NCBI GenBank assembly: GCA_014337915.1
Contig: QUBU01000001.1
Span: forward strand, 186,001 to 250,000
DNA length: 64,000 nt
Direction of reading: 5' to 3'
Source of the DNA: Gammaproteobacteria bacterium
Lineage (GTDB): Bacteria; Pseudomonadota; Gammaproteobacteria; Steroidobacterales; GCA-2729495
Shown here: positions 30,500 through 39,455 of the stretch, piece after piece
Layout: each line of letters begins with the position of its first letter
Position numbering within the stretch: position 1 is the first letter of the stretch
Translations under genes and position numbers: made by a program
Notes under the pieces: generated by a model
What the model saw: only the letters and a program-made list of their open reading frames with translations
Databases searched by the model: none
Told to the model about the DNA's origin: nothing

Positions 30500-31243
30500 A
30501 TGAGCCGGATACGCCCGACCCGCCTGCGGACTGGCCTGCAGCGGCTGGCGGCCACGGTGACGGCAATCACGCCGCTCGCCTGCGCTGGAACCCACCTGCC
30601 GAAGGCGGACCCGGCACTTTCGACCTTGCCGCGGCCCGCGGACTTCTGCCTTGCCGCCGAGCGCGTCGTCAGCCGCGCCCACATGCCCATGCAGCTGGTG
30701 GTGCATGAGGACTTCGACGCCTTCGTGAAATCGAAGGCGTCGATCGCCGGGCCAACCCTGCAGCAATTCGACTGGAAGGACGCCGCCGGCAACCTCGTTG
30801 GCATTTCCTGCAAGTTGAAAAGCAGCGATCACCTGCTGCAGGTTTATGGCCCGGGCAGCGCCGGACCGGATGGCCGCTGCCAGGACATGAATCGCGCCGT
30901 CCTTGCCCTGGTGGCCCGCGAGGTATCGCAGCCGGTATTTGCGCGGGTCCTGCTCGATCCCGACGAGACCGTGGTCAACGAGAAGGAACCAGGCATGACC
31001 GGCCCGGACTGGCTGGCGCCGTTCACGCTGACGACAGTGGACGCCGACGGCAGCCTGCGCATCCACAGCAAGGGATTTGTCGTTGATTTCCTCGATCCCC
31101 GCTATGCGGCGCTGCCCGAGCGCTTCCGCGGCGTGCACTACTGCCATTTCATTGCACCGGAGCAGCTGCGCGCCGTGCTCGGGGGCAGCGCACCGGCTGG
31201 CGCGGTCATCGGCCGGAAGGTGGCACTGCCGCCACCCCGCTGA
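30500..31243 (+). CDS. Hypothetical exported protein
   Basis: A 247-residue protein of no family I recognise. The ATG at 30500 has GGAAG upstream. A basic N-terminus and hydrophobic stretch LAATVTAITPLACAG suggest export, with PLAC only a poor lipobox. The body has five later cysteines but no repeats; HYCHF near the C-terminus is notable. It is divergent from the LLM oxidoreductase gene and converges with the prenyl synthase gene 7 bases away. Confidence 0.65.
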   Translation: MSRIRPTRLRTGLQRLAATVTAITPLACAGTHLPKADPALSTLPRPADFCLAAERVVSRAHMPMQLVVHEDFDAFVKSKASIAGPTLQQFDWKDAAGNLVGISCKLKSSDHLLQVYGPGSAGPDGRCQDMNRAVLALVAREVSQPVFARVLLDPDETVVNEKEPGMTGPDWLAPFTLTTVDADGSLRIHSKGFVVDFLDPRYAALPERFRGVHYCHFIAPEQLRAVLGGSAPAGAVIGRKVALPPPR

Positions 31244-31250
31244 CGAGGAT

Positions 31251-32189
31251 TCAGCCCAGCGTAGTTGCGCAGAGCCAGCGCAGCAGATCCGCCTCCGGCC
31301 CCCAGCTGGCCAGCGCATCCCGCGCCTCCAGCTGCAGCGTCCGAACCCTAGCGCGCGTCGCCTGCGGCCCCAGCAGGGACAGCAACGTGGCCTTGCCCTG
31401 CCGCTGGTCTCCACCCGGGGCTTTGCCGCTGACTTCCGCCGGGGCATCCATGTCGCGCAGGTCGTCGGCGAGCTGGAACGCCAGGCCATAGGCGCGGCCG
31501 AAACGCTGCGCGGCTTCCAGCCACTGCGGTTCGATGCCGGGACGCAGCCGGCAGGGCATGAGGATCGCGGCCTCCAGCAGCCGCCCGGTCTTCAGGCCGC
31601 AGATGAATTCTGCCTGCGCTGCGTCAACCGGCCGGCCTGCGGCCTCCATGTCCATGGCCTGGCCACCCGCCATCCCGGAGGAGCCGCTGGCTGTTGCCAG
31701 GTCACGCACCAGCTGGCAACGCGCCACCGGCGATGCATTGAGCGTGCTGTCGGTGGCCAGCACGAGGTAGGCATGGGCCTGCAGGGCATCGCCGACCAGA
31801 ATCGCAATCGCTTCGCCGAAGGCCACGTGGGTCGATGGCCGGCCGCGCCGCAGCGGGTCATCATCCAGAGCCGGCAGATCATCGTGCACCAGCGAGTAGG
31901 CATGCACGATTTCCAGGGCGACGGCGATGGCATCCACCCGCTCCGGCGGCAACCCGAGCCAAGCCGCGGATGCATAGGCGAGCAAGGGTCGCAGACGCTT
32001 GCCGCCACCCATCACGGCGTAGCGGATGGCCGTGTGCAGGCGTTCGGGGCAGGTGCGGGCCGGCGGCAGCCAGCGCTCCAGCGCCTGATCGACACGCACG
32101 CGCAGCTGCCGTGCCAGTTCCTCCGAGTTCACGGTGCCGTCCCCGGAATCGCCGCCGGCATCAGCGGCAGTAACGGTAGTACTCGACAC
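31251..32189 (-). CDS. ispA: Polyprenyl diphosphate synthase (farnesyl/geranyl type)
   Basis: Condenses isopentenyl diphosphate with allylic diphosphates. In 312 residues: GGGKRLRPLL near 62-71, first aspartate-rich motif DDLPALDDDPLRRG, GQAMDME, LKTGRLLEAA and second motif FQLADDLRDMD, then KATLLSLLG. The pattern fits short-chain IspA enzymes. The annotated start lies 29 bases inside the HMG-CoA-synthase-like gene; a GTG at 32132 that starts VNSEELARQL with upstream GGGGAC is an alternative. Product chain length is not certain. Confidence 0.88.
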   Translation of the reverse strand: MSSTTVTAADAGGDSGDGTVNSEELARQLRVRVDQALERWLPPARTCPERLHTAIRYAVMGGGKRLRPLLAYASAAWLGLPPERVDAIAVALEIVHAYSLVHDDLPALDDDPLRRGRPSTHVAFGEAIAILVGDALQAHAYLVLATDSTLNASPVARCQLVRDLATASGSSGMAGGQAMDMEAAGRPVDAAQAEFICGLKTGRLLEAAILMPCRLRPGIEPQWLEAAQRFGRAYGLAFQLADDLRDMDAPAEVSGKAPGGDQRQGKATLLSLLGPQATRARVRTLQLEARDALASWGPEADLLRWLCATTLG

Positions 32190-33618
32190 CCTCGTCCGCG
32201 AACTCCGCCGCGATGCTGGTGCCCACGCGGTCGACGACGAACTCGTCGCGCCCGGTCAGCGGCCGGGGACCGCTGCCACCACGATGCAGGGCAATGTACT
32301 CGTCGTGGGTGAGGTCGACCGCGTTTTCAAGTGCCGCGGCAAAGCCAATGCGGCTGGCGGCCCTCGACCAGCCCGGCGCCACCCGCATCGGCATGGCCTC
32401 GGCAGCGTCGCCGCTGCCGTAGCCGAGCGCCAGCACCTCCCGTCCGCCGAGGTCGGTGGCGGACTGCACCGCTTCCTCCATGCCGGCCGCCAGCCAGGCC
32501 AGAAGCGATGCCGAGTACACGTTGCCGAGTTCACGCATCGGCTGCGCACCCAGGCGCATCCTGGCGGCGACGATGTCCTCGTAGAGTGGGTGGGCACGAA
32601 ACTCCCGCAGCAGCTGCATCGTCAGCGGCCAGGGGTCGCGATCGAGCCTGCCCTCGCGGACCAGTGCGAGAATGTCGTGGGTGGCAGACATCTCGGCCAC
32701 CACCTCGGCAATACCGACTCCAGCCGCCTGGCAGTAGCCGGCCAGTTCGGCGTGGCCCGCGGAGCCGCTGCTGGCGAGTCCGGCCAGGTAGGCGAATCCC
32801 AGGGCATTGAGCGGCATGCGCTCGTAGGGGCGGTGCATGAAAACGGCGGCAACCCGGCGGAAGTACTCCCGGGAATCGCGCCCCATCCGCCGCAGCATCT
32901 CGCGGATGGCCTGCAGCGACTCTTCGAGGTAGCAGGTGGTGGAATACTTGCCGTTGAAAACCGGCGTCTCGCGGAAGCAGTTGCCGTGGCCGTTGGCGCG
33001 GACCATGGGCTTGCGGAAATCGATGGCACGGTACGCCGATGCACTGCCGCAAGCCGCCAGGTCCACCTCCAGGAGCGCCGGGCGCTTTTCCAGAAGCAGG
33101 GCCACCGCCCCCGCGCCCTGGGTCGCTTCCCCGGAGCTGCCGAGCTCGTACTTGGCGACGTCCGCGCTGATGACGATGGCCACGGCATCCCCGGGCTCGG
33201 TCGCCAGGAAACGCAGTGCGCTCTTCATGGCGTAGACGCCGCCAAGGCAGGCGTGCTTGAACTCGGGCACCTCGCATTGCCGGCTGAGGCCCGTGACGCC
33301 GCGCTCCTGCATGGCGGCGTCCAGCATCCCGCGCACGATCACCGCACCGGCCGAGTTGTCGGTACTGGACTCGGTGCCGAGCGCCAGGAAACGCACCCGG
33401 CCGGGATCGACGTCGTACTGATCCATGAGCCGCAGTGCGGCGGTGGCCGCCATGCTGTAGACGTTCTGCCCGGGCCCCGCCATGCGGAAACCCGTACCTA
33501 CCACCGCCCCCACCTTGTCCCAGGAAGAGCCGGTCCAGCGACACCACTGGCGCAGGTCGACGCGATGCGGCGGCAGGTAGACCGCAAAACCCGAAATGCC
33601 GACGGCTTCAGTGCTCAT
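32161..33618 (-). CDS. HMG-CoA synthase family protein
   Basis: A thiolase-fold enzyme of 485 residues from the ATG at 33618 (a GTG at 33633 is possible; neither has a strong SD). HMG-CoA synthase residues are present: E83 in GTESSTDNS, nucleophile C124 in FKHACLGGVYA and H262 in FMHRPYERMP. Known members make HMG-CoA from acetyl-CoA and acetoacetyl-CoA in the mevalonate pathway, or act in polyketide beta-branching. The overlapping prenyl synthase gene favours an isoprenoid role. No HMG-CoA reductase or mevalonate kinase is in the window, so the pathway is unresolved. Confidence 0.85.
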   Translation of the reverse strand: MSTEAVGISGFAVYLPPHRVDLRQWCRWTGSSWDKVGAVVGTGFRMAGPGQNVYSMAATAALRLMDQYDVDPGRVRFLALGTESSTDNSAGAVIVRGMLDAAMQERGVTGLSRQCEVPEFKHACLGGVYAMKSALRFLATEPGDAVAIVISADVAKYELGSSGEATQGAGAVALLLEKRPALLEVDLAACGSASAYRAIDFRKPMVRANGHGNCFRETPVFNGKYSTTCYLEESLQAIREMLRRMGRDSREYFRRVAAVFMHRPYERMPLNALGFAYLAGLASSGSAGHAELAGYCQAAGVGIAEVVAEMSATHDILALVREGRLDRDPWPLTMQLLREFRAHPLYEDIVAARMRLGAQPMRELGNVYSASLLAWLAAGMEEAVQSATDLGGREVLALGYGSGDAAEAMPMRVAPGWSRAASRIGFAAALENAVDLTHDEYIALHRGGSGPRPLTGRDEFVVDRVGTSIAAEFADEGVEYYRYCR

Positions 33619-33829
33619 AGCGATGGCGACCACGTTCCGGGGCCAGCAACCCCGCTGCGCCCGACATCCGGGGGCGAATAGTAAAGGAGTGCCGCTGCGC
33701 TCGAAAGCGGACTATCGCTTACGCCAGCTGGCCACCGCGCGTCCGCCCGCCGTCATGCGACGAGTGGCAGTGGTGGGATGCAAGGCAGCGCCAGCCGGTA
33801 CACGGCCGGTGCTGCCGGGGATGGTGGCG

Positions 33830-36748
33830 CTACTGCAGGCCGAAGCGGTAGGTCGCGCGGATGCCGAAGATGCGCGGGTCCGGCAGTGTACCCCAGTAAT
33901 GAATGACGCCCAGGCCACCGGTGAAGCCGGTCTCCGACACCTGCCGGCCGAAATCCGGGCCGGAACCACCGCTGCGGATGGTGTCGTCATCGAGCAGGTT
34001 GTCGATGTAGGCGATGATCTCGTACCTGGGATGGATCAGGCCAACGCGGGCATCCACGTTCCAGTACGGATCGAACCAGACCGCGTTGTCCTGGTCGAGG
34101 TAGCGGCGGCTCTGCCAGGTGGCACTCAGCTCGGTGAGCAGGTCGATGCCGTCGTCTGTCAGGGGACGTTTGTAGCTGGCACCCAGCGCCAGGGCATGCT
34201 CGGGCGTACGCTCGAGCCAGGCACCGTCATAGTCGATCTGGCAGGCAACCGAGCCGATGGCCTGGAAGGTCGCCGGATCGACCGTATGCCCGTCCGGAAC
34301 CGTCGGGTTATCGAGGTAGACCAGCGTGCAGTCACGCCCGGCGCTGTAGGCCTGGGCAATGCGCTGCAGGCTTGTGACATTGTCGACGAATTTCGTGTAC
34401 TTGGCATCGAGATAGGTGTAGGCCGCGGTCAGGGCCAGTCCTTCGGCAAAGTCGGGCTGCCACTGGAGTTCCAGCTCGAGGCCCCAGATCTCGGCACCGG
34501 AAGCGTTGAGCACACGCGGTGTGGCAATACCGTTCTCCACCACCTGGGTGGTGATCTGCTTGTCGGTGTAGTCCTGGAAGAAGCCCGAGATATTGGCCTG
34601 CAACGGGCCATAGAAACTCGTGGTGTTCTTGCTGCCGATTTCCCAGGCCTGCAGTTCCTCCGGATCGTATCGCTCCGCAGTCACCGTGGAAGCCACCCCA
34701 CCGGACACCAGCTGGTTGATGCCACCCGGCTTCTGCGCCTTGGCCCAGAAGAAATACAGCAGGTTGTCCGGGGTCGGCTTCCAGTTCAGCGTCACCTTTG
34801 GCGTGTGGTAGTTGGAGGACGTCGAAGCCTCCATGGTGCGGTAGCTGTCGTTGCTGGTCAGGTTGTTGCCGATGATGACCTTCTCTTTCGCACAGATGAC
34901 GTTGGTGCCGCTGGCCTGTTCATCCAGGAACACCTGGCCGATGACGCCCAGGTAGCCGAGGTTGGTGCAGCCCACCTGGTTGGGCTTCAGCAGGCGGAAG
35001 CGCTCGGAAACCAGCCGATCCTCCAGCACCAGCTGCCAGTCGTCGGTGATCTGCCAGTCGATGTTGCCGTAGAACGACCAGTGACGCGTATCCGCTTCCC
35101 AGTAGGACACCGGCATCGGCAATGTATTCAGGTACTCCTGCTGCCAGCCGATGACGGTGTTGTTGGTGCCATCACAGACGCCGGCCTGGTAACCGAAGGT
35201 CGGGTAGCTGAAGCCACCGCTGCCGTTGCTTTCCAGGCGCCCTTCCTTGTCCAGCGGCATGCACAGGTACAGGCCGTTGCTGTCATCCAGGGTGCGCTTC
35301 TCGTCCCAGTACAGGGCGCCGATGGTGTACTGCCAGGGTCCATCGAGCCTGGACTCGAACCGCAGCTCCTGGCTGAGCTGGTCGACCCCGGACTCGGTAC
35401 TGGCGATCTGGCTCGCGAGCAGCTGGTCGGGGCGCCGGCCGTTGTAGTAGGCACCTGGTGCGGGAGTGGCCGGGTAGCTGGCCTGCATGCCACCGGGCGG
35501 CGTGAACTTGTAGTCCGCCTCGGCCTGCCAGTCCTGGTCGAAGCTGTCCCGGCCGTTGAAATTGGTCCAGCCCGTGAACGAACTGAGCCGGCCGCCGTCG
35601 AGGTCGAAGCTGGCGATGATGCTGAGGCGGAAAGTTTCGAGATCACTGCCGTCGAAGTCCTGGCCGGTGAGCGGGTTCTCGCTCTGCTTGACGACCCGCC
35701 CCTTGCCGTTGCCCATCGAGGTGGGCTGGCAGAATCCCGGTCCCTGCGACGGATCCTTGAGGCTGTCCGGACAGTACTGGTTGAAGTCCAGCAGGGCCGT
35801 CGAGCCGTTGCTGCCGGACTTGGTGAAGCCCAGGCCGTTGAGCAGCACATCGTCGTTGTTCGGCTGGGCCGCACGCACCGCAAACATGTTCTGCGCATGC
35901 TGGAGCATGGCGCCCGGGTATGGCATCAGCCGATTGCTTCCCCCCTCCTGCCAGCCGCCGCCGACGCGCGCGTTGGCCATCGGCCCGTAGTCCTCGCGGC
36001 TGTATTCGCCACGCAGCTTGACCCTGGTGATGTCATCCGGGCGCCAGACGACGGTGAGGGCCGTGCCCGAGCCGCTGCTGTCTCCCACGTCCTGGCCCGA
36101 CATCGCATTCACGTAATGACCGCCCTGGCTATACCAGAACCCGGTCATGCGCAGGCCCAGGGTGTCGGTCACCGGGCCGCCGAAGGCGGCATCCACCTGC
36201 TGGAACCCATCCTGGGCGAAGTCGAGGCGTGCGCTGCCATTGAACTCGTCACCGGGATCGCGGGTGATGTAATTGATGGCACCGGCGAACGCGGCGCGGC
36301 CATACAGTGCGCTCTGCGGTCCCTTGACGATCTCGATGCGCTCCACATCGCTCAGCAGGCGGCGGTTGGCCAACAGGCCGGAGCCGGCTGAGATCAGGTT
36401 CTCGGTGGTAACGTCGATATTGTCCACCAGAAACGCCACATTGGAGCGGCCGCGGGTATTGGACAGGCCGCGGATAGTGATGCGCGTGTCAGACGGGCCG
36501 AAGGCACGGTCGAACTGCACGCTGGGCGAGCTCTTGACCACATCGCTGAGGTCGGCGACGCCCTGGCGTTCGATCTGGTCGGCGGTGATGGCCGACACCG
36601 CGATCGGCACATCCTGGAGGTTCTCTTCCTTCTTGCGCGTGGTCACCACGATCTCCTCGATCTGTGACCAGGCTGCGCCAGGCATTGCCATCGTGACAGC
36701 CGCAGCCAGCAATGCCGGTGCCGATACCAGTCCGCGTACGTTCAACAT
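33830..36748 (-). CDS. TonB-dependent outer-membrane receptor
   Basis: A 972-residue outer-membrane transporter. The ATG at 36748 has GGGGAA seven bases upstream and gives a signal peptide (LLAAAVTMAMPGAAWSQ); the extra 49 codons upstream look non-coding. A TonB box-like IEEIVVTTRKKEENLQDVPI follows, then a plug (TIRGLSNTRGRSNVAFLVDN, VEIV-type VERIEIVKGPQSALYGR) and a large barrel ending TYRFGLQ. Ligand cannot be told. The plug pattern is that of the receptor group common in sphingomonads and related catabolic bacteria. It is divergent from a small outer-membrane protein. Confidence 0.93.
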   Translation of the reverse strand: MLNVRGLVSAPALLAAAVTMAMPGAAWSQIEEIVVTTRKKEENLQDVPIAVSAITADQIERQGVADLSDVVKSSPSVQFDRAFGPSDTRITIRGLSNTRGRSNVAFLVDNIDVTTENLISAGSGLLANRRLLSDVERIEIVKGPQSALYGRAAFAGAINYITRDPGDEFNGSARLDFAQDGFQQVDAAFGGPVTDTLGLRMTGFWYSQGGHYVNAMSGQDVGDSSGSGTALTVVWRPDDITRVKLRGEYSREDYGPMANARVGGGWQEGGSNRLMPYPGAMLQHAQNMFAVRAAQPNNDDVLLNGLGFTKSGSNGSTALLDFNQYCPDSLKDPSQGPGFCQPTSMGNGKGRVVKQSENPLTGQDFDGSDLETFRLSIIASFDLDGGRLSSFTGWTNFNGRDSFDQDWQAEADYKFTPPGGMQASYPATPAPGAYYNGRRPDQLLASQIASTESGVDQLSQELRFESRLDGPWQYTIGALYWDEKRTLDDSNGLYLCMPLDKEGRLESNGSGGFSYPTFGYQAGVCDGTNNTVIGWQQEYLNTLPMPVSYWEADTRHWSFYGNIDWQITDDWQLVLEDRLVSERFRLLKPNQVGCTNLGYLGVIGQVFLDEQASGTNVICAKEKVIIGNNLTSNDSYRTMEASTSSNYHTPKVTLNWKPTPDNLLYFFWAKAQKPGGINQLVSGGVASTVTAERYDPEELQAWEIGSKNTTSFYGPLQANISGFFQDYTDKQITTQVVENGIATPRVLNASGAEIWGLELELQWQPDFAEGLALTAAYTYLDAKYTKFVDNVTSLQRIAQAYSAGRDCTLVYLDNPTVPDGHTVDPATFQAIGSVACQIDYDGAWLERTPEHALALGASYKRPLTDDGIDLLTELSATWQSRRYLDQDNAVWFDPYWNVDARVGLIHPRYEIIAYIDNLLDDDTIRSGGSGPDFGRQVSETGFTGGLGVIHYWGTLPDPRIFGIRATYRFGLQ

Positions 36749-37032
36749 GCTCTTCCCCAAACCAAGACCGTCACAGAGGCCAGCGGCAGCATAGCCAGCG
36801 CCGGGCCCTGTGCCCTCGTTGCCGGCACCCCGGATGTCCCCGACCACCACAGCGCGACAGGCTACCTCAAGCAATCGCAGTTTTCCTGTCCGCACCGTGG
36901 TGATGCTGCCCGGTAGTAGCTGTGGATGCTATTCGCTATAGTCCGCCAGCAAGAAGAGCCTGGCCTGCTTGGTCCGGCACCCGGTCGTCACGTCGGCCGT
37001 GATCACTGCCTGTCCGCATTCGGGGAAGCAAC
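36749..37032. promoter_or_regulatory. Divergent intergenic region, TonB receptor and outer-membrane protein
   Basis: This 284-base stretch carries both promoters. On the plus strand TATAGT at 36937-36942 is a fair -10 without a good -35, and GGGGAAG at 37022-37028 is the ribosome binding site of the outer-membrane protein. I see no tRNA, repeat or small gene in it. Confidence 0.4.
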
Positions 37033-37788
37033 ATGACGAGCATGTACATACGCGCCAGCCTGCTGGTGCTGGCGCTGTTACCGGTGACCAGCTTTGCGGA
37101 TCTGAGCTGGTACGTCGGCGGTGGCGTGGGTGGTGCCAAGCTCAAGGAAAATGTCGACATGGCCATCGGCGCCTTCGTCGACGATGGCAGTGGCGGCCTG
37201 ACGCCCCTGATCTGCCAGCAACCGCCCGGCAATGTCTACGGTTGCGAGCCTGGCCAGCCCATCGCGCGCCGGCTCGACAAATTCAGTGGCAGCGACCTCG
37301 GTTACCGGGTGTTCGGCGGCCTGCGCTTCGGCCGGTTCTTCGGGCTCGAGATCGGCTACGTCGACCTCGGCGAGCCGGAGGACTCCCTCGACCTGATGAT
37401 TCCGCCCACGGCGAGCAGTCCCGAGACGGACGTTGCGCTGAAGCTGTCCGATGAGATCCACGGCATCGATGCCTACCTCGTGGGGACCCTGCCCGTCGGT
37501 GAGCGCTGGGAAGTACTCACGAAGCTCGGCATGATCAGCTGGGACTCGACCTTCAAATTCCGCAACGCCTATGGCGAAACCTTTCCCAATACGGGAACGG
37601 CCGTGCTGCCCACGGTCCTGCCGTCGAGCCATTCCGTGGGTACCGACGGCACCGACCTCGCCGGCGCAGTCGGCTTCAACTACCGGGCCAGCGAGCACCT
37701 GACGTTGCGCGCCGAGGGCACCTGGTACGACATCGAGGACACCGAGCAGGCCTGGCTGCTCGGCGGTTTCGTCATCTATACCTTCTGA
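37033..37788 (+). CDS. Outer-membrane beta-barrel protein
   Basis: A 251-residue OmpA/OmpW-like barrel. A signal peptide ends at TSFA, then alternate hydrophobic strands: LSWYVGGGVGGAKL, YRVFGGLRFGRFFGLEIGYVDLGE, AYLVGTLPVGERWEVLTKLGM, VGFNYRASEHLTLRAEGTWYDI and a terminal strand ending in phenylalanine (VIYTF), the BAM signal. C72 and C80 could form a disulfide in the first loop. Function unknown. It is divergent from the TonB receptor, which may indicate shared regulation. Confidence 0.82.
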   Translation: MTSMYIRASLLVLALLPVTSFADLSWYVGGGVGGAKLKENVDMAIGAFVDDGSGGLTPLICQQPPGNVYGCEPGQPIARRLDKFSGSDLGYRVFGGLRFGRFFGLEIGYVDLGEPEDSLDLMIPPTASSPETDVALKLSDEIHGIDAYLVGTLPVGERWEVLTKLGMISWDSTFKFRNAYGETFPNTGTAVLPTVLPSSHSVGTDGTDLAGAVGFNYRASEHLTLRAEGTWYDIEDTEQAWLLGGFVIYTF

Positions 37789-37827
37789 AGATCCCGCTGC
37801 CCGGGGTGGTGGTGCCGGCGCCCGATC

Positions 37828-39126
37828 TCAGCGATCGGCCGTGGCCGCGGCGGGCGCTTCCAGCGGTGCCGGCAACGCCACCTGGTTGCCGGTGCTGAAC
37901 TGGTAATCACGGAAGACGTGGGTCGCGGTGAGGATCTGGTACCGGCCATCGGCGAGGCGATGCGTGGTGTCCTTCAGCCGATACACGTAGTGGCCACAGG
38001 TGTAGCAGTTGAACTTGCTGAAGTGGTAGCAGAGGCAGACCTTGCCCTGCACCGGCAGCTTGTGGCCCTTCGCGTCGACCGGCGTCGCGTCGTAGGCGTC
38101 GAGGTAGGCACAGGTGCCCTCGCGGCTCAGCAGGTAGCCGAAAGCCTCGCACTGCGGCTTGATGTTCGATTCGAAACAGGGGCTGTAGGACAGCAGCCGG
38201 ATGGGATAGCCCGTCGGTGACACGCCCGAGACCACCAGGTCTTCCTCGCGGGCGCGGGCGTAGTCCTGCTTCACCCTGGCAGGCAGCCCGCACTCCTCGG
38301 TGATGGTAAAGCGCGTCGCGACCTGCACGGCCGCGGCGCCCATGCGCAGGTAGGAAGCGGCATCGGTACCCGTGAAGATGCCGCCCGCGGGCAGCACCGG
38401 GATATCCAGTTTCTCTTCCCTGAGGAACGCGAGGATCTCGGCGACGATGCTGCGCAGGTCGTAATCCCGCCAGTCATCGCCGAAGCCGAGATGGCCACCC
38501 GCCAGCGGACCCTCGACGATCACGTAGTCAGGCATGCGCTTCAGGCGTGCGGCGCCCTTGAGGAAGATCTTCAGCGCGCGCACGCTTGAGACGATCGGCC
38601 CGATCTTCACGTCACGGAACCGCGGGTGGTCTTCGACCAGCTTGAGGCTGCCGATGTGCAGGCCAGCCGACAGCGTGATGCCATCTATGCCGCCGTCCAT
38701 GGCGCCTGCCAGGCGTGCGCGCAGCGTATCCCCCGGCGCGCCCATGGTCAGTTTCTCCATCACGTTGATGAAGACCGCACCGGGACCCTGCTTGCGGTCC
38801 ATGGTGTGGCGCACGTGGTTGAGCTGCGCCTGGCGGAGGTGCTCGAGGTCGAACTTGACGGTGGTCTTGTCGATGCCGTCGCGGGTACCGCGGTGCTTCT
38901 CGGACTTGGCCTTGGTGAAATGGGTGTCGTACTTGCGGTCCGAGACGTGCTGGACCATGGCATCGGAAATATGGCCGACGCCACCAAGGCGGCAGGCTGT
39001 CAGCGCCAGTTCGGTGGTGGAGATGTCGACGCCCATGCCACCGATCACGATCGGCACGAGCTCCAGCCGGCCAATCTGCCAACGGTAATTGTCGACCTTG
39101 TCTGCGGAAAGGTCCGGGGCGCTCAT
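37828..39126 (-). CDS. Nitronate-monooxygenase-like flavoprotein with a cysteine-rich C-terminus
   Basis: A 432-residue FMN TIM-barrel protein. Seen: PIVIGGMGVDIS (25-36), the phosphate-side GGHLGFGDD (210-218), LPAGGIFTG (245-253) and GAAAVQVATRF (263-273). Beyond the usual barrel it has about 110 extra residues with C317, C326, C339 and a tight cluster C364-x-C366-x7-C374-x2-C377 (HFSKFNCYTCGHY), which could bind a metal or Fe-S cluster. Substrate unknown; an enoyl-reductase-like (FabK) role is also possible. It stands alone upstream of tRNA-Lys. Confidence 0.78.
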   Translation of the reverse strand: MSAPDLSADKVDNYRWQIGRLELVPIVIGGMGVDISTTELALTACRLGGVGHISDAMVQHVSDRKYDTHFTKAKSEKHRGTRDGIDKTTVKFDLEHLRQAQLNHVRHTMDRKQGPGAVFINVMEKLTMGAPGDTLRARLAGAMDGGIDGITLSAGLHIGSLKLVEDHPRFRDVKIGPIVSSVRALKIFLKGAARLKRMPDYVIVEGPLAGGHLGFGDDWRDYDLRSIVAEILAFLREEKLDIPVLPAGGIFTGTDAASYLRMGAAAVQVATRFTITEECGLPARVKQDYARAREEDLVVSGVSPTGYPIRLLSYSPCFESNIKPQCEAFGYLLSREGTCAYLDAYDATPVDAKGHKLPVQGKVCLCYHFSKFNCYTCGHYVYRLKDTTHRLADGRYQILTATHVFRDYQFSTGNQVALPAPLEAPAAATADR

Positions 39127-39333
39127 TACACCTACTGCGACAACAAGCTAACAGGGCGATATTAAAGGACTATCACCGTCCGGAACAGCGCTGGCTGCCA
39201 TAGGCCGGTACCGCACTGGCTGCAGCCAGCACGGCCTGGCGGCAGCGGGCGATGCTGTCGTTTCGAAACCACTTTACCACCACTTAGGGCTTGCCGGGCG
39301 CTGGAACCACGCCACAGCCGGTGCCGGCAGGAC

Positions 39334-39409
39334 TGGTGGGCCGTGCGCGATTCGAACGCGCGACCAACTGGTTAAAAGCCAGCTGCTCTACCGACTGAGC
39401 TAACGGCCC
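39334..39409 (-). tRNA. tRNA-Lys (anticodon TTT)
   Basis: On the minus strand acceptor GGGCCGT pairs with ACGGCCC. The anticodon arm CTGG-CTTTTAA-CCAG gives TTT, the T arm has CGTTCGAATCG, and CCA is encoded at 39336-39334. Upstream of it is queC's 3' end, same strand. Confidence 0.97.
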
Positions 39410-39455
39410 CGGGGGGAACTGGGCGCGAATCATAGCCGATCGCAGCCTGGCCGAC

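Noticed and set aside
32134..33681. 515-codon plus-strand frame opposite the HMG-CoA synthase-like gene
   Set aside because: Antisense shadow; no recognisable motif and the real gene has its catalytic residues.
33596..36391. 931-codon plus-strand open frame opposite the TonB receptor
   Set aside because: Antisense to a well-supported 972-residue receptor; high GC leaves long antisense frames open.
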